Of a DNA stretch of 64,000 nucleotides, positions 9,838 through 18,421 are shown piece after piece. Source of the stretch: Streptomyces sp. 6-11-2. GTDB lineage: Bacteria; Actinomycetota; Actinomycetes; Streptomycetales; Streptomycetaceae. The notes under the pieces were generated by a model that did no database searches, had not been told where the DNA came from, and was given only the letters and a program-made list of their open reading frames with translations. The position numbers and the translations under genes were made by a program. The stretch covers positions 7,006,001-7,070,000 of the forward strand of contig NZ_BJOR01000001.1 of assembly GCF_006540305.1 (NCBI RefSeq), read 5' to 3'. Each line of letters starts with the position of its first letter. The stretch's first letter is position 1.

Positions 9838-11634
9838 GTGCACAGACCCCATATACGCACCGTGGCGCTCGCCGTCGCGGTGGCGACGGCCGTCACGGGC
9901 CTGGCCGGCCCGGCGCTGGCCGCCCCTGCCGGGGGGCGGGACCACACCGTGTCGTCCGCCGGCACATCCACCGACTCGGTGGTGGCCGCCGCCGGCGCCG
10001 CGGCCTTCGCGCACGCGTCGGCGACCGGCGTCACCCAGGGGGACGAACTGCGGGCCCGGGACGTGCTGCTCGACCCCGAGGGCGCGCGCCACGTCCGGTT
10101 CATACGCACCCACCGGGGACTGCCGGTCCTCGGCGGCGACCTCGTCGTCCACCTCGACCGGCAACTGAGGTACACCGGCGTCACCCGGGCCGCCGGTCGC
10201 ACCGTCCGGCCCGCCGTCATCCGGGCCGCGCTGACCCCGGGACAGGCGGCGGTCAGGGCCGCCTCGGCCGCCCACGGAGAGGCGGGCACCACGCGGCTCG
10301 TCGTGGACGCCCGCGGCGGCGCCTCCGCCCTCGCCTACGAGGTGCGGGTCACGGCCCCCGCGACCACCGGGAGCGGCGGTTCCCGGACCGTCGTCGTCGA
10401 CGCCGTCACCGGCGAGGTGCGCAGCGACATGCCCGACCGGGACGGGTTCCTCTCGCCCCGGCTGGTCGAGACCCTGCGCAGGCGTGGCGAGACGCTCGAC
10501 CCGGCCACCGGCAACACCCCGCGGCCCGCCGCCCTCGCCGCGACGCGGTCGGCCACGGCCGCCGGCTATCCGCGGACCGCGACGGGCACCGGCTCCTCCC
10601 TGTTCGTGGGCAAGGTCTCCCTGACCACCACCCAGACGGCGAGCAAGAGCTTCCTGCTGAAGGACCCCAGCCGGTACGGCACGGAGACCCGGGACGCCAA
10701 GAACAAACCGCTGGAGAACTTCGCGCGGGGTACGAAGTTCACCAGCACCACCGACACGTGGGGCAACGGCGCCGTCTCCAGCCGCGCCAGCGCCGCCGTG
10801 GACGCGCAGTACGGGATCACCAGGACCCTGGACTTCTACAAGAAGTCCTTCGGGCGCAAGGGCATCAAGAACAACGGCAAGGGCGCCCAGGCCATGGTCC
10901 ACTTCGGCAACAAGGTCGCGAACGCGTTCTGGGATCCGGCGTGCACCTGCATGCTGTACGGCGACGGCGACGGCGGGATGTTCAAGAAGCCGCTCGTCGC
11001 CCTCGACGTCACCGGCCACGAACTCACCCACGGGGTCGTCGACGCCACCGCCGGACTCGAACCCACCTTCGTGGACTCCGCCGGCAACCAGTACGGCGAG
11101 CCGGGGTCGCTGAACGAGTCACTGGCCGACATCTTCGGCTCCGGCGTCGAGTTCCACGCCGACAACCCCAAGAACCCGCCGAACTACCTGATCGGCGAGA
11201 AGCTGGGCCTGGCGCAGAAGTTCCTGCGCCGGCTCGACCGGCCGTCCCTGGACAGGCTCGAGGGCGCGATCGACTACTGGTCGCCCGAGGTGTACTTCAC
11301 CGAGGTGCACGCCGGTTCCGGTGTCTCCTCGCACGCGTACTACCTGCTCGCCGAGGGCAGCGGCAGCAAGAGGATCGGCGCCGTCACCTACAACTCGCCG
11401 ACCTACGACGGACTGCCGGTCAAGGGCATCGGCCGTACCAAGGCCACGGCCGTGTTCTACCGGGCGCTGACCCGCTACATGGTGTCCACGACCGACTTCC
11501 ACGACGCGCGCGTCGCGACGCTGAAGGCGGCCAGGGACCTCTACGGCGCGACCGGCACCGAGTACAAGGCGGTGGACCGGGCCTGGGCCGCGGTCAACGT
11601 CACCGCCGCCAACACCCCGGCCGCCGGCCGCTGA
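9838..11634 (+). CDS. Secreted M4-family (thermolysin-like) neutral metalloprotease
   Basis: A 598-residue preproenzyme. A signal peptide ends near ALAAP (about residue 30). It is followed by a propeptide with FTP/PepSY-like strands (residues about 60-210) and the catalytic domain. The zinc motif HELTH is at residues 394-398 and the third ligand is Glu427 in LNESLADIFG. Thermolysin has 24 residues between the first His and that Glu; here there are 33, because of an insert after ATAGL. SSHAYYLLAEG probably carries the transition-state histidine. The start is GTG at 9838 with a GAAGGAAC-type site upstream. Confidence 0.93.
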   Translation: MHRPHIRTVALAVAVATAVTGLAGPALAAPAGGRDHTVSSAGTSTDSVVAAAGAAAFAHASATGVTQGDELRARDVLLDPEGARHVRFIRTHRGLPVLGGDLVVHLDRQLRYTGVTRAAGRTVRPAVIRAALTPGQAAVRAASAAHGEAGTTRLVVDARGGASALAYEVRVTAPATTGSGGSRTVVVDAVTGEVRSDMPDRDGFLSPRLVETLRRRGETLDPATGNTPRPAALAATRSATAAGYPRTATGTGSSLFVGKVSLTTTQTASKSFLLKDPSRYGTETRDAKNKPLENFARGTKFTSTTDTWGNGAVSSRASAAVDAQYGITRTLDFYKKSFGRKGIKNNGKGAQAMVHFGNKVANAFWDPACTCMLYGDGDGGMFKKPLVALDVTGHELTHGVVDATAGLEPTFVDSAGNQYGEPGSLNESLADIFGSGVEFHADNPKNPPNYLIGEKLGLAQKFLRRLDRPSLDRLEGAIDYWSPEVYFTEVHAGSGVSSHAYYLLAEGSGSKRIGAVTYNSPTYDGLPVKGIGRTKATAVFYRALTRYMVSTTDFHDARVATLKAARDLYGATGTEYKAVDRAWAAVNVTAANTPAAGR

Positions 11635-11657
11635 CAGACCGTCCGAACACGGTGACC

Positions 11658-11686
11658 CGGATGGCCCCGCCGCGGCGGGGCATCCG
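11658..11686. terminator. Hairpin between convergent protease and zinc-finger genes
   Basis: CGGATGGCCCCGCC (11658-11671) pairs with GGCGGGGCATCCG (11674-11686) with a single bulged G. It lies 24 bases after the protease stop and just before the end of the opposing gene. Confidence 0.7.
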
Positions 11687-11708
11687 CATGTACGGCAGGG
11701 GGCGCGGC

Positions 11709-12059
11709 TCAGCGCAGGGTGTCCGCCCAGTCCGCCGGGACGCGTCCCTCCGGGCCCGGGGCCGGCTGGTTCGCCGGGTGGCTCTCGGGCGGCGCGAGTG
11801 CGGGTCCGGACTCGTAGAACTCGTTCGTGTCGTAGTTCCAGAACCAGCCCTCGCCCGGCTCGTAGCTGCGGATCACCGGGTGCCCGGTGGCCCGGTGGTG
11901 GGCGGTGGCGTGCTTGCCGGGGGAGTCGTCGCAGCAGCCGATGTGGCCGCAGCGGGCGCAGCGCCGCAGATGGAACCACCAGCCGCCGGCCGCGTCGCAC
12001 TCGGCACAGCCGGAGCCGCTGGGGGGCACGCTCGGGTCGATTCCGGTGTCACGGGTCAT
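11709..12059 (-). CDS. UBP-type zinc-finger protein
   Basis: A 116-residue protein whose N-terminal 75 residues form a ubiquitin-hydrolase-type (ZnF-UBP) finger: CAEC, RRCARCGHIGCC, GKHATAHH and TGHPVIRSYEPGE. These give the Cys and His zinc ligands. The C-terminal 35 residues are Pro-rich. Bacterial UBP fingers of this kind are common in Streptomyces and are of unknown role. The start overlaps the end of the histidine kinase gene by 4 bases, so it is the third gene of a translationally coupled operon. Confidence 0.88.
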   Translation of the reverse strand: MTRDTGIDPSVPPSGSGCAECDAAGGWWFHLRRCARCGHIGCCDDSPGKHATAHHRATGHPVIRSYEPGEGWFWNYDTNEFYESGPALAPPESHPANQPAPGPEGRVPADWADTLR

Positions 12060-13558
12060 GTCGGCTCCTCGGATGTCGGGCGGTCCTCGGCGGTGAGCGG
12101 CGATCCGGCCGCCGTCGGTCCGTCGCCTTCACCGGCGGTCAGTGGCAGCAGCACCTGGAACCGGGTGTCGCCGGGCACCGACTCCACGTGGATGGCACCG
12201 TGGTGCTTGTTGGCGACGATCCGCCAGGAGATGTCAAGACCGAGTCCGGTGCCCTGGCCGACCGGCTTGGTGGTGAAGAACGGGTCGAAGATGCGGTCCC
12301 GGATCTCCGGCGGCACCCCCGGCCCGGTGTCCCGGAACTCGACCAGCAGCCGGTCGTCGTGGAGCGCGGTCCGCACGGTCAGGGTGCCCTCGCCGCCCGC
12401 GCCGTTCATGGCGCACACCGCGTTGTCGATCAGATTGGTCCACACCTGGTTGAGTTCGGCCGGGTAGGCGGGGATCCGCGGCAGCGTACGGTCGTACTCC
12501 TTGACGACCTCGATACGCGGACCGATCTTGCCCGACAGCATCAGCAGGGTGCTGTCGAGGAGTTCGTGCACATCGGCGACCTGGTAGGGGGCACGGTCCA
12601 GCTGGGAGTACTGCTTGGCGGCGTCCACGAGACGGGAGATCCGGGTGGTGGAGTCCCCGATCTCGTCCATCAGCAGCTCCGTCTCCACCGTGTAGTTGAG
12701 CCACCCCACGGCACCCGGCAGGATCTCCTCGTCGACGGCCGCCGCGACCTGCTCCAGCCAGTCGACGTCAAGGCCCGCCTGCACGAACGTGGGCGCCAGT
12801 TGCGGGCCCTGGTCGATGCCGTGGTCCTCCAGCCAGTCGGTGAGCGCGTCCTCGCGGTCGGCGGCCTGGAGCGGGCTGAGATCCGGGGCCTTGGCGACCC
12901 GCTCGGCCGTACGCTCCTGGATCTCCATGAGGCTGGTCAACTGGTCCCGGGTGAACGGTCCTTCGGCGATCAAGGCGAGCTTGCGCCGCATCTTGGCCAC
13001 CCGCTCCCGCAGCGTGGCGGTGGCCCGAACGGCCGCCGCCGCGGGGTTGTTGAGCTCATGGGTCAGTCCGGCGGACAGTGAGCCGAGCGCGAGCAGCCGC
13101 TCACGCTGCCCGACGGCCGCCTGGGTGCTCTTGGACCCGAAGAACAGCCCCTCCAGAAGGTGCACCGCCATCGGGAACCATTCCCGCATGATGTCCGCGA
13201 ACGCGTCGGCGGGCAGCACGAAGAACCGCGTCGGCTCCGTGACCCGCATCGAGTTGATGTAGACCTGCCGCAGCCGGTCCCCGAGGTACGCCTGCATGGC
13301 GCCCGAGTACACCCCGCGCTGCGAGGTCCGGGTGACCTCCACGTCGTCGCCGCCGACCCGGCGGGAGAGCACCACCGTGCCCTCGATCATCACGTAGAAG
13401 CAGGTGGCCGGCTCGCCCTCGGTGTACACCGGGCCGGGCTCGAACATCTCCACCCGCCCCTCGGCGCACAGCCGGCCCAGCTGCTCGGGCCGGAGCTTCT
13501 CGAACAGGAACAGCGAGCCGATCTCACCGGCGCCGCACGGCATCCTCCTGCCGCTCAC
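12056..13558 (-). CDS. Histidine kinase with N-terminal cyclic-nucleotide-binding domain
   Basis: A soluble sensor kinase of 500 residues. Residues about 15-125 form a cNMP-binding/Crp-like sensor barrel. The phospho-acceptor is His167 in LSAGLTHELNNP. The ATPase domain has an N box (NLIDNAVCAMN), a G1 box (DTGPGVPP), an F box (DPFFTTKP) and a G2 box (GTGLGL). It has no membrane segment. GTG at 13558 overlaps the stop of the upstream reductase gene (GTGA); ATG at 13543 is an alternative. Its receiver partner is very likely the receiver domain fused to that reductase. Confidence 0.9.
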   Translation of the reverse strand: MSGRRMPCGAGEIGSLFLFEKLRPEQLGRLCAEGRVEMFEPGPVYTEGEPATCFYVMIEGTVVLSRRVGGDDVEVTRTSQRGVYSGAMQAYLGDRLRQVYINSMRVTEPTRFFVLPADAFADIMREWFPMAVHLLEGLFFGSKSTQAAVGQRERLLALGSLSAGLTHELNNPAAAAVRATATLRERVAKMRRKLALIAEGPFTRDQLTSLMEIQERTAERVAKAPDLSPLQAADREDALTDWLEDHGIDQGPQLAPTFVQAGLDVDWLEQVAAAVDEEILPGAVGWLNYTVETELLMDEIGDSTTRISRLVDAAKQYSQLDRAPYQVADVHELLDSTLLMLSGKIGPRIEVVKEYDRTLPRIPAYPAELNQVWTNLIDNAVCAMNGAGGEGTLTVRTALHDDRLLVEFRDTGPGVPPEIRDRIFDPFFTTKPVGQGTGLGLDISWRIVANKHHGAIHVESVPGDTRFQVLLPLTAGEGDGPTAAGSPLTAEDRPTSEEPT

Positions 13559-15231
13559 GACTGCTCCAGGTAACGGTGGACGAGCAACACGGCCATGGCT
13601 CCCTCTCCGACGGCGGACGCGACCCGCTTGGCGGACTCCGCCCGCGCGTCACCGGCGACGAACACGCCGGGCACATTGGTCTCCAGGTGGTACGGCGGCC
13701 GGTCCAGCTCCCACCCCGGGGGCGGCCGGCCGTCGGCGGTGAGGTCGGGCCCGGACAGGATGAACCCGCGCCCGTCCCGCAGCACCGTGCCGTCCAGCCA
13801 GTCGGTCCGCGGCGCCGCGCCGATGAAGACGAACATCCACTGCGTGTCGACGAGTTCGGTCTCCCCGGTGGCCGTGTCGCGCAGGGCCAGCTTCTCCAGA
13901 TGGCCCGAGCCGTGCGCGGCGTCCACGACGGTGCCCGTGCGCACCGTGATGTTGGAGGCCTCTTCGATCTGCTGGATCAGGTAGTACGACATCGACGCCG
14001 CCAGCGACGCCCCGCGCACCAGCAGGGTCACCGACTTCGCACCCCGCGACAGGTACATCGCGGCCTGCCCCGCGGAGTTGGCGCCGCCGACGATGTAGAC
14101 GTCCTGCCCCTGGCAGGCGGGCGCCTCGGTCAGCGCCGAACCGTAGAACACCCCGCACCCGGTCAGCTCCTCCACGCCGGGTGCCGGAAGCTGCCGGTAG
14201 GACACGCCCGTCGCCAGGATCACGCTGTGCGCGGCGACCGCCGAACCGTCGGAGAACCGCACGGTCCGCGCCGCGCCGCAGATCTCCAGGCCGGTCACCT
14301 CGCGCGCGGTCAGGATCTCCGCGCCGAACCTCGTCGCCTGCCGTCGGGCCCGGTCGGTGAGCTGGGCGCCGGAGACGCCGTCCGGGAACCCGAGGTAGTT
14401 CTCGATCCGGGAGCTCTGCCCCGCCTGCCCGCCGGTCGCCGAGCGCTCCACGAGCACCGTCCGCAGCCCCTCGGAGGCCCCGTAGACGGCCGCGCCGAGC
14501 CCGGCCGGGCCGCCGCCGACCACCACCAGGTCGTAGAAGTCGGCCGCCGGTGTCGTCGCGAGCCCCACGTGGGCCGCGAGCTCGGCCGGCTCCGGTTCGA
14601 GCAGCGGGGTGCCGTCCGGGGTGACCACCAGCGGCAGCCGCTGACCGTCCTGCCCGGCCGCGGTCAGCAGCCGCCTGCCCTCCGGTTCGTCCGAGGAGTA
14701 CCAGCGATACGGCACCTGGTTGCGGGCCAGGAACTCCCGCACCTGGGAGGACCGCGCCGACCAGCGGTGCCCGACCACCTTCGTGCTCGGCACCGGCCGG
14801 TAGTCGCCGGCCCGCCAGACCTGGAGCAGGTCGTCCAGGACCGGGTACAGCTTCTCCTCGGGCGGGTCCCAGGGCTTGAGGAGGTAGTGGTCGAGGTCGA
14901 CGACGTTGATCGCGTCGATCGCCGCGTCGGTGTCCGCGTACGCGGTCAGCAGCACCCGCCGGGCGCCCGGGTGGATGTCCAGGGCGCGTTCGAGGAACTC
15001 GATGCCGTTCATCCGCGGCATGCGGAAGTCGGCCAGGATGACGGCGACGGGGTCACCGCGCAGCTTCAGCTCGCTCAGCGCGTCCAGCGCGGACTCGCCG
15101 GACTCCGCGCGCACGATCCGGTACGACCCGCCGTAGCGCCGCCTGAGGTCCCGGGCGACGGCGCGGGAGACCCCCGGATCGTCGTCCACGGTCATGATGA
15201 CGGTCCGCGCCTGCTCCACGGCCTGTGTCAT
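13555..15231 (-). CDS. Response-regulator receiver fused to thioredoxin-reductase-like flavoprotein
   Basis: A 558-residue fusion. A receiver domain occupies residues 1-130 (phospho-acceptor Asp68 in LADFRMPRMNG; acidic pocket VDDDP; conserved Lys in LLKPW). A linker segment with thioredoxin-like spacing (about 150-235) follows. Then comes a TrxB-type FAD/NAD module with VVVGGGPAGLGAAVYG near 250, VYIVGGANSAGQAAMYLS near 400 and FVAGDARAE near the end. The redox CxxC of true thioredoxin reductases is absent. It is the first gene of a three-gene operon with the kinase and the zinc finger. It probably couples phosphorylation to an NAD(P)H-dependent redox reaction. Confidence 0.9.
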   Translation of the reverse strand: MTQAVEQARTVIMTVDDDPGVSRAVARDLRRRYGGSYRIVRAESGESALDALSELKLRGDPVAVILADFRMPRMNGIEFLERALDIHPGARRVLLTAYADTDAAIDAINVVDLDHYLLKPWDPPEEKLYPVLDDLLQVWRAGDYRPVPSTKVVGHRWSARSSQVREFLARNQVPYRWYSSDEPEGRRLLTAAGQDGQRLPLVVTPDGTPLLEPEPAELAAHVGLATTPAADFYDLVVVGGGPAGLGAAVYGASEGLRTVLVERSATGGQAGQSSRIENYLGFPDGVSGAQLTDRARRQATRFGAEILTAREVTGLEICGAARTVRFSDGSAVAAHSVILATGVSYRQLPAPGVEELTGCGVFYGSALTEAPACQGQDVYIVGGANSAGQAAMYLSRGAKSVTLLVRGASLAASMSYYLIQQIEEASNITVRTGTVVDAAHGSGHLEKLALRDTATGETELVDTQWMFVFIGAAPRTDWLDGTVLRDGRGFILSGPDLTADGRPPPGWELDRPPYHLETNVPGVFVAGDARAESAKRVASAVGEGAMAVLLVHRYLEQS

Positions 15232-15431
15232 GCGGCTGTCACCCCGCGTGCTCGGATCGGCTGCCCGGTGCGCCCCCGTCGTCACCACGCCGGCTCCTGC
15301 CCATCGTATGTGCGGCCGTCCCGCTTCGCCCGGGTACGCCGGAGGCGGCATCCCCGGCCGCCCGCTTCGGTGATCGGCCGGTAGGGGAGACTGGCACCGA
15401 CGACGGCACACCACACAGGGAGGCACACGGC

Positions 15432-16304
15432 ATGACGCGCCCGATCACGGCAGGGGTGGACGGATCGGAGGAGAGCCTCGCCGCACTGGCGTGGGCCGCT
15501 CGGGAGGCAGAGCGCCGCGGGCTGCCGCTGCGCGTGGTGCGGGCCTGGCGCCACGAGGTGCACGACGCCTTCGACGTGGGCGACCGGGACACCCAGCGCC
15601 AGTGGGTGCGCGAGTCGGTCAGCGGGGCCGTCCGGACCGTCACCGAGCGCCACCCGGGCCTGACCGTGACCGCCGACGCCGTGGAGGACGACGCCGTGCC
15701 GGCCCTGCTCGGTGCCGCTGCGGAGTCGGAGGCGCTGGTGCTCGGCTCGCGCGGACGGGGCGCACTCGTCGGGTTCCTGGTCGGCTCCGTCGGACAGCAG
15801 GTGATCGCCGGGACCGAACGGCCCGTCGTCCTGGTGCGCGCCGGGGACCGGCCTTCCGTCGAGGCCGCGGGCCGGGAGGTCGTCGTGGGCCAGCAGGGTG
15901 CCCCCGAGGACAGCGCCGCGGCCCTGGCGTTCGCGTTCGGGACCGCCGCCGCGCGCGGCGCCGGGGTGCGGGCGGTACGCGCCTGGACGCTGCCGCCGGT
16001 GTTCGCCTACAGCCCCGGCTCGCTCAAGCTGCTCGACGAGGCCGGCGGCCTGGAACCGTACGAGCGGAAGGCGCTGTCCGCGGCGCTCCAGCCGTGGCGG
16101 GAGCGCTTCCCGGACGTCCCCGTCGTCGAGCACGTGGAGATGGGCAGCGCGGGCCAGGTGCTGCTGGCCGCGGCCGAGCACGCCCAGCTGCTGGTCGTGG
16201 GGCGCCGGGCGCGCCGTACGGCGGTGGGCGCGCGGATCGGCTCCGTCGCGAGCGGGATGCTGCACCACGCCGGCTGCCCGGTGGCCGTCGTCCCGCACCC
16301 GTGA
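15432..16304 (+). CDS. Universal stress protein with two USP domains
   Basis: A 290-residue tandem USP protein. Domain 1 (about 1-140) starts ITAGVDGSEES and has the ATP-loop pattern GSRGRG...GSVGQQV. Domain 2 (about 150-290) has VVGQQGAPED and GRRARR...GSVASGML. The second loop lacks the exact glycine pattern, so ATP binding may be limited to domain 1. The start is ATG at 15432. It is transcribed divergently from the redox-signalling operon across a 200-base gap. Confidence 0.92.
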   Translation: MTRPITAGVDGSEESLAALAWAAREAERRGLPLRVVRAWRHEVHDAFDVGDRDTQRQWVRESVSGAVRTVTERHPGLTVTADAVEDDAVPALLGAAAESEALVLGSRGRGALVGFLVGSVGQQVIAGTERPVVLVRAGDRPSVEAAGREVVVGQQGAPEDSAAALAFAFGTAAARGAGVRAVRAWTLPPVFAYSPGSLKLLDEAGGLEPYERKALSAALQPWRERFPDVPVVEHVEMGSAGQVLLAAAEHAQLLVVGRRARRTAVGARIGSVASGMLHHAGCPVAVVPHP

Positions 16305-16305
16305 G

Positions 16306-17565
16306 TCACCCGGGCGTCGCGTCCGGCGCCCGGCGTGCCCCGGGCAGGACGTTCCTGACGTAGTCCTGCACCGCGGTGTCGAGGCCGATGTCGTGCTGCG
16401 CCCGCTCGGACAGGTACCAGCGGTGCTCCAGCAGCTCGTGGTACAGCTCGGCCGGGTCCATGGTGCCGCGCAGCCCGCCCGGCACCGCCCGCACGGTGGG
16501 GCGGAACACCTCCCGCACCCAGCGGTGCGCCAGCACCTCCGGGCGGGCGGCGAGCGCATGCCCGCCGCCCGGCCCGGGCCGGGTGCCGCCCGGCGCGTAG
16601 TCGTCCTGGGTGGCCATCCAGCTCTCCAGGTCGGTCAGCAGCCGCCGCGCCTGGTTCTCCTCGGTGTCCAGGCCGGTCAGGCGCAGCAACTGCCGCTGGT
16701 GGTGGCCGGCGTCGACGACCTTGGGCACGAAGGTGACCGTGTCGCCGGTGGCGGAACTCTCGATCTGCATCTCGGCCACGTCGAAGCCGAGGTCGTTGAG
16801 CCGCCTGATCCGGCGCTCGATGTAGTGGTACTTGCCCGCAGGGTAGACCGAGGTGCGGGTCAGCTCCTGCCACAGGCCGCGGTAGCGGGCGCAGATCTCG
16901 GTGCCGAACTCGACCGGGTCCACCAAGGGGTGCAGCGCCCCGGAGGCCTCCAGGTCCAGCAGCTCGCCGCTGATGTTGACGCGGGCCAGGTCGAGGTCGT
17001 ACTCCCGCTGTCCGGGGCTCAGCCGCCGGTGCAGCTCGCCGGTCTCGGCGTCCACCAGGTAGGCGGCGTACGCGCCGGCGTCGCGCCGGAACAGCGTGTT
17101 GGACAGCGAGCAGTCGCCCCAGGCGAACCCGGCCAGGTGCAGCCGCACCAGCAGGACGGCCAGGGCGTCCATCAGGCGGTGCATCGTGGCCGGGCGCAGG
17201 GTGGTCTCGAACATCGAGCGGTACGGCATCGACCCGCCCAGGTGCCGGGTGATCAGCACCGGCTCCAGCGGCTCGCCCGTGCGGTCGGTGCGGCCGGTGA
17301 CCACGGCCAGCGCGTCCACCGCGGGGATGCCGAGCCGGTCCAGGTCGCGCAGCAGCTCGTACTCGCGCAGCGCCGGGCGTTCGGCGAGTTCCTTGACGGC
17401 GACCACCTCGTCGCCGGCGCGGGCGTAGCGCACCACGTGCCGGGAGATGCCGCGCGGCAGTGGCACGAGGTACTCCTCGGGCCACTCCTCCAGTGGGGTC
17501 CGCCACGGCAGTTCGAGCAGGAGCGCGGGGTGCTCCGGGTTGGTGGCACTGATCTGCAAGCCCAT
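16306..17565 (-). CDS. DUF4032 protein-kinase-like protein
   Basis: A 419-residue protein of the actinobacterial DUF4032 family. Parts of a kinase-like fold can be seen: an ATP-site lysine in VVAVKEL, a GDCSLSNTLF loop that resembles the HGDxxxxN catalytic loop, and LVDAETGE in the DFG position. The C-terminal half carries the DUF4032-specific region. The start is ATG at 17565, 10 bases after the stop of the MBL-fold gene, so the two probably form an operon. It ends one base from the stop of the convergent USP gene. Confidence 0.85.
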   Translation of the reverse strand: MGLQISATNPEHPALLLELPWRTPLEEWPEEYLVPLPRGISRHVVRYARAGDEVVAVKELAERPALREYELLRDLDRLGIPAVDALAVVTGRTDRTGEPLEPVLITRHLGGSMPYRSMFETTLRPATMHRLMDALAVLLVRLHLAGFAWGDCSLSNTLFRRDAGAYAAYLVDAETGELHRRLSPGQREYDLDLARVNISGELLDLEASGALHPLVDPVEFGTEICARYRGLWQELTRTSVYPAGKYHYIERRIRRLNDLGFDVAEMQIESSATGDTVTFVPKVVDAGHHQRQLLRLTGLDTEENQARRLLTDLESWMATQDDYAPGGTRPGPGGGHALAARPEVLAHRWVREVFRPTVRAVPGGLRGTMDPAELYHELLEHRWYLSERAQHDIGLDTAVQDYVRNVLPGARRAPDATPG

Positions 17566-17575
17566 GGCACGAACC

Positions 17576-18322
17576 CTAGAGGGCGCGCTCCCGCGCCTGC
17601 AGTGCCGCCTGCGGCACCGGACCGCGGAGCAGGGGGCCGTGCCCGGGCAGCAGCAGGTCTCCATCGAGGCGTTCGAGTCTGTCCAACGAGGCCAGCGCCT
17701 GGGCGCGTTGGTGGTGGAACATGTCGGGCAGCAGTTGCGGGCCGGCCAGGCGTGAGGTGGGGTGGCCGCTCACCAGGGCGTCGCCGGAGACCAGCACGCC
17801 GGTGTCGGGGACGTGGAACGCGGTGTGGCCCTGGGTGTGGCCGGGTGTGTGCACGGGCACGGGCCGCCCCGGCAGGTCCAGCGGCCCGGCGGCCGGGAAC
17901 GGCTCGGGCGCGGCGACCGGGACGTGCGCGGTGCCGCCGAGGCGCAGCGCGTGCACCGCCCAGGGCAGCACACCGGGCCGCCAGCCGTTGCGCAGCACCT
18001 GTCCGACGGTCACCTGGTGCAGGAACTCCCGCCGTGCGTGCGGCAGTTCGGCCTCGTGCAGATACACCGGGGTGCCGTGGGCGCGGCGCAGGTACTCGGC
18101 GTTGCCCAGGTGGTCGTTGTGCGCGTGGGTGATCAGCACGGCCGCCACCGCCTGGGGCGAACTGCCCACCGCCGCCAGCGAGTCGAGCAGCCGCTGCCGG
18201 TCGCCGGGGTAGCCGGTGTCGATCAGTGTGGCGGCGTCGCCCTCGGTCAGGATCACCCAGTTCGTGTTGCTGCCGTGCACCAGATAGGTGCCGTCGGCGA
18301 CCTGCTGGACGTCCGCGCGCAT
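17576..18322 (-). CDS. MBL-fold metallo-hydrolase
   Basis: A 248-residue metallo-beta-lactamase-fold enzyme. The metal motif is THAHNDHLG (HxHxDH), with further ligands in HTPGHTQGH, VSGDALVSG and LLPGHGP. The arrangement fits glyoxalase II, lactonase or arylsulfatase-like members; none can be chosen. The start ATG at 18322 follows an AGGAGAACG ribosome binding site. Confidence 0.9.
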   Translation of the reverse strand: MRADVQQVADGTYLVHGSNTNWVILTEGDAATLIDTGYPGDRQRLLDSLAAVGSSPQAVAAVLITHAHNDHLGNAEYLRRAHGTPVYLHEAELPHARREFLHQVTVGQVLRNGWRPGVLPWAVHALRLGGTAHVPVAAPEPFPAAGPLDLPGRPVPVHTPGHTQGHTAFHVPDTGVLVSGDALVSGHPTSRLAGPQLLPDMFHHQRAQALASLDRLERLDGDLLLPGHGPLLRGPVPQAALQARERAL

Positions 18323-18421
18323 CGTTCTCCTCGCTCCAGGGTGACTGCCCGACGAGGGACAGCCAACCAGATGGGTCCGGGGGCAGTGCAAGCGCGGACG
18401 CCCACAGTGTCGGTGGGCCGG

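Noticed and set aside
13555..15231. Calling the receiver-flavoprotein a thioredoxin reductase (TrxB)
   Set aside because: The CxxC redox pair needed for thioredoxin reduction is absent, although the fold matches.
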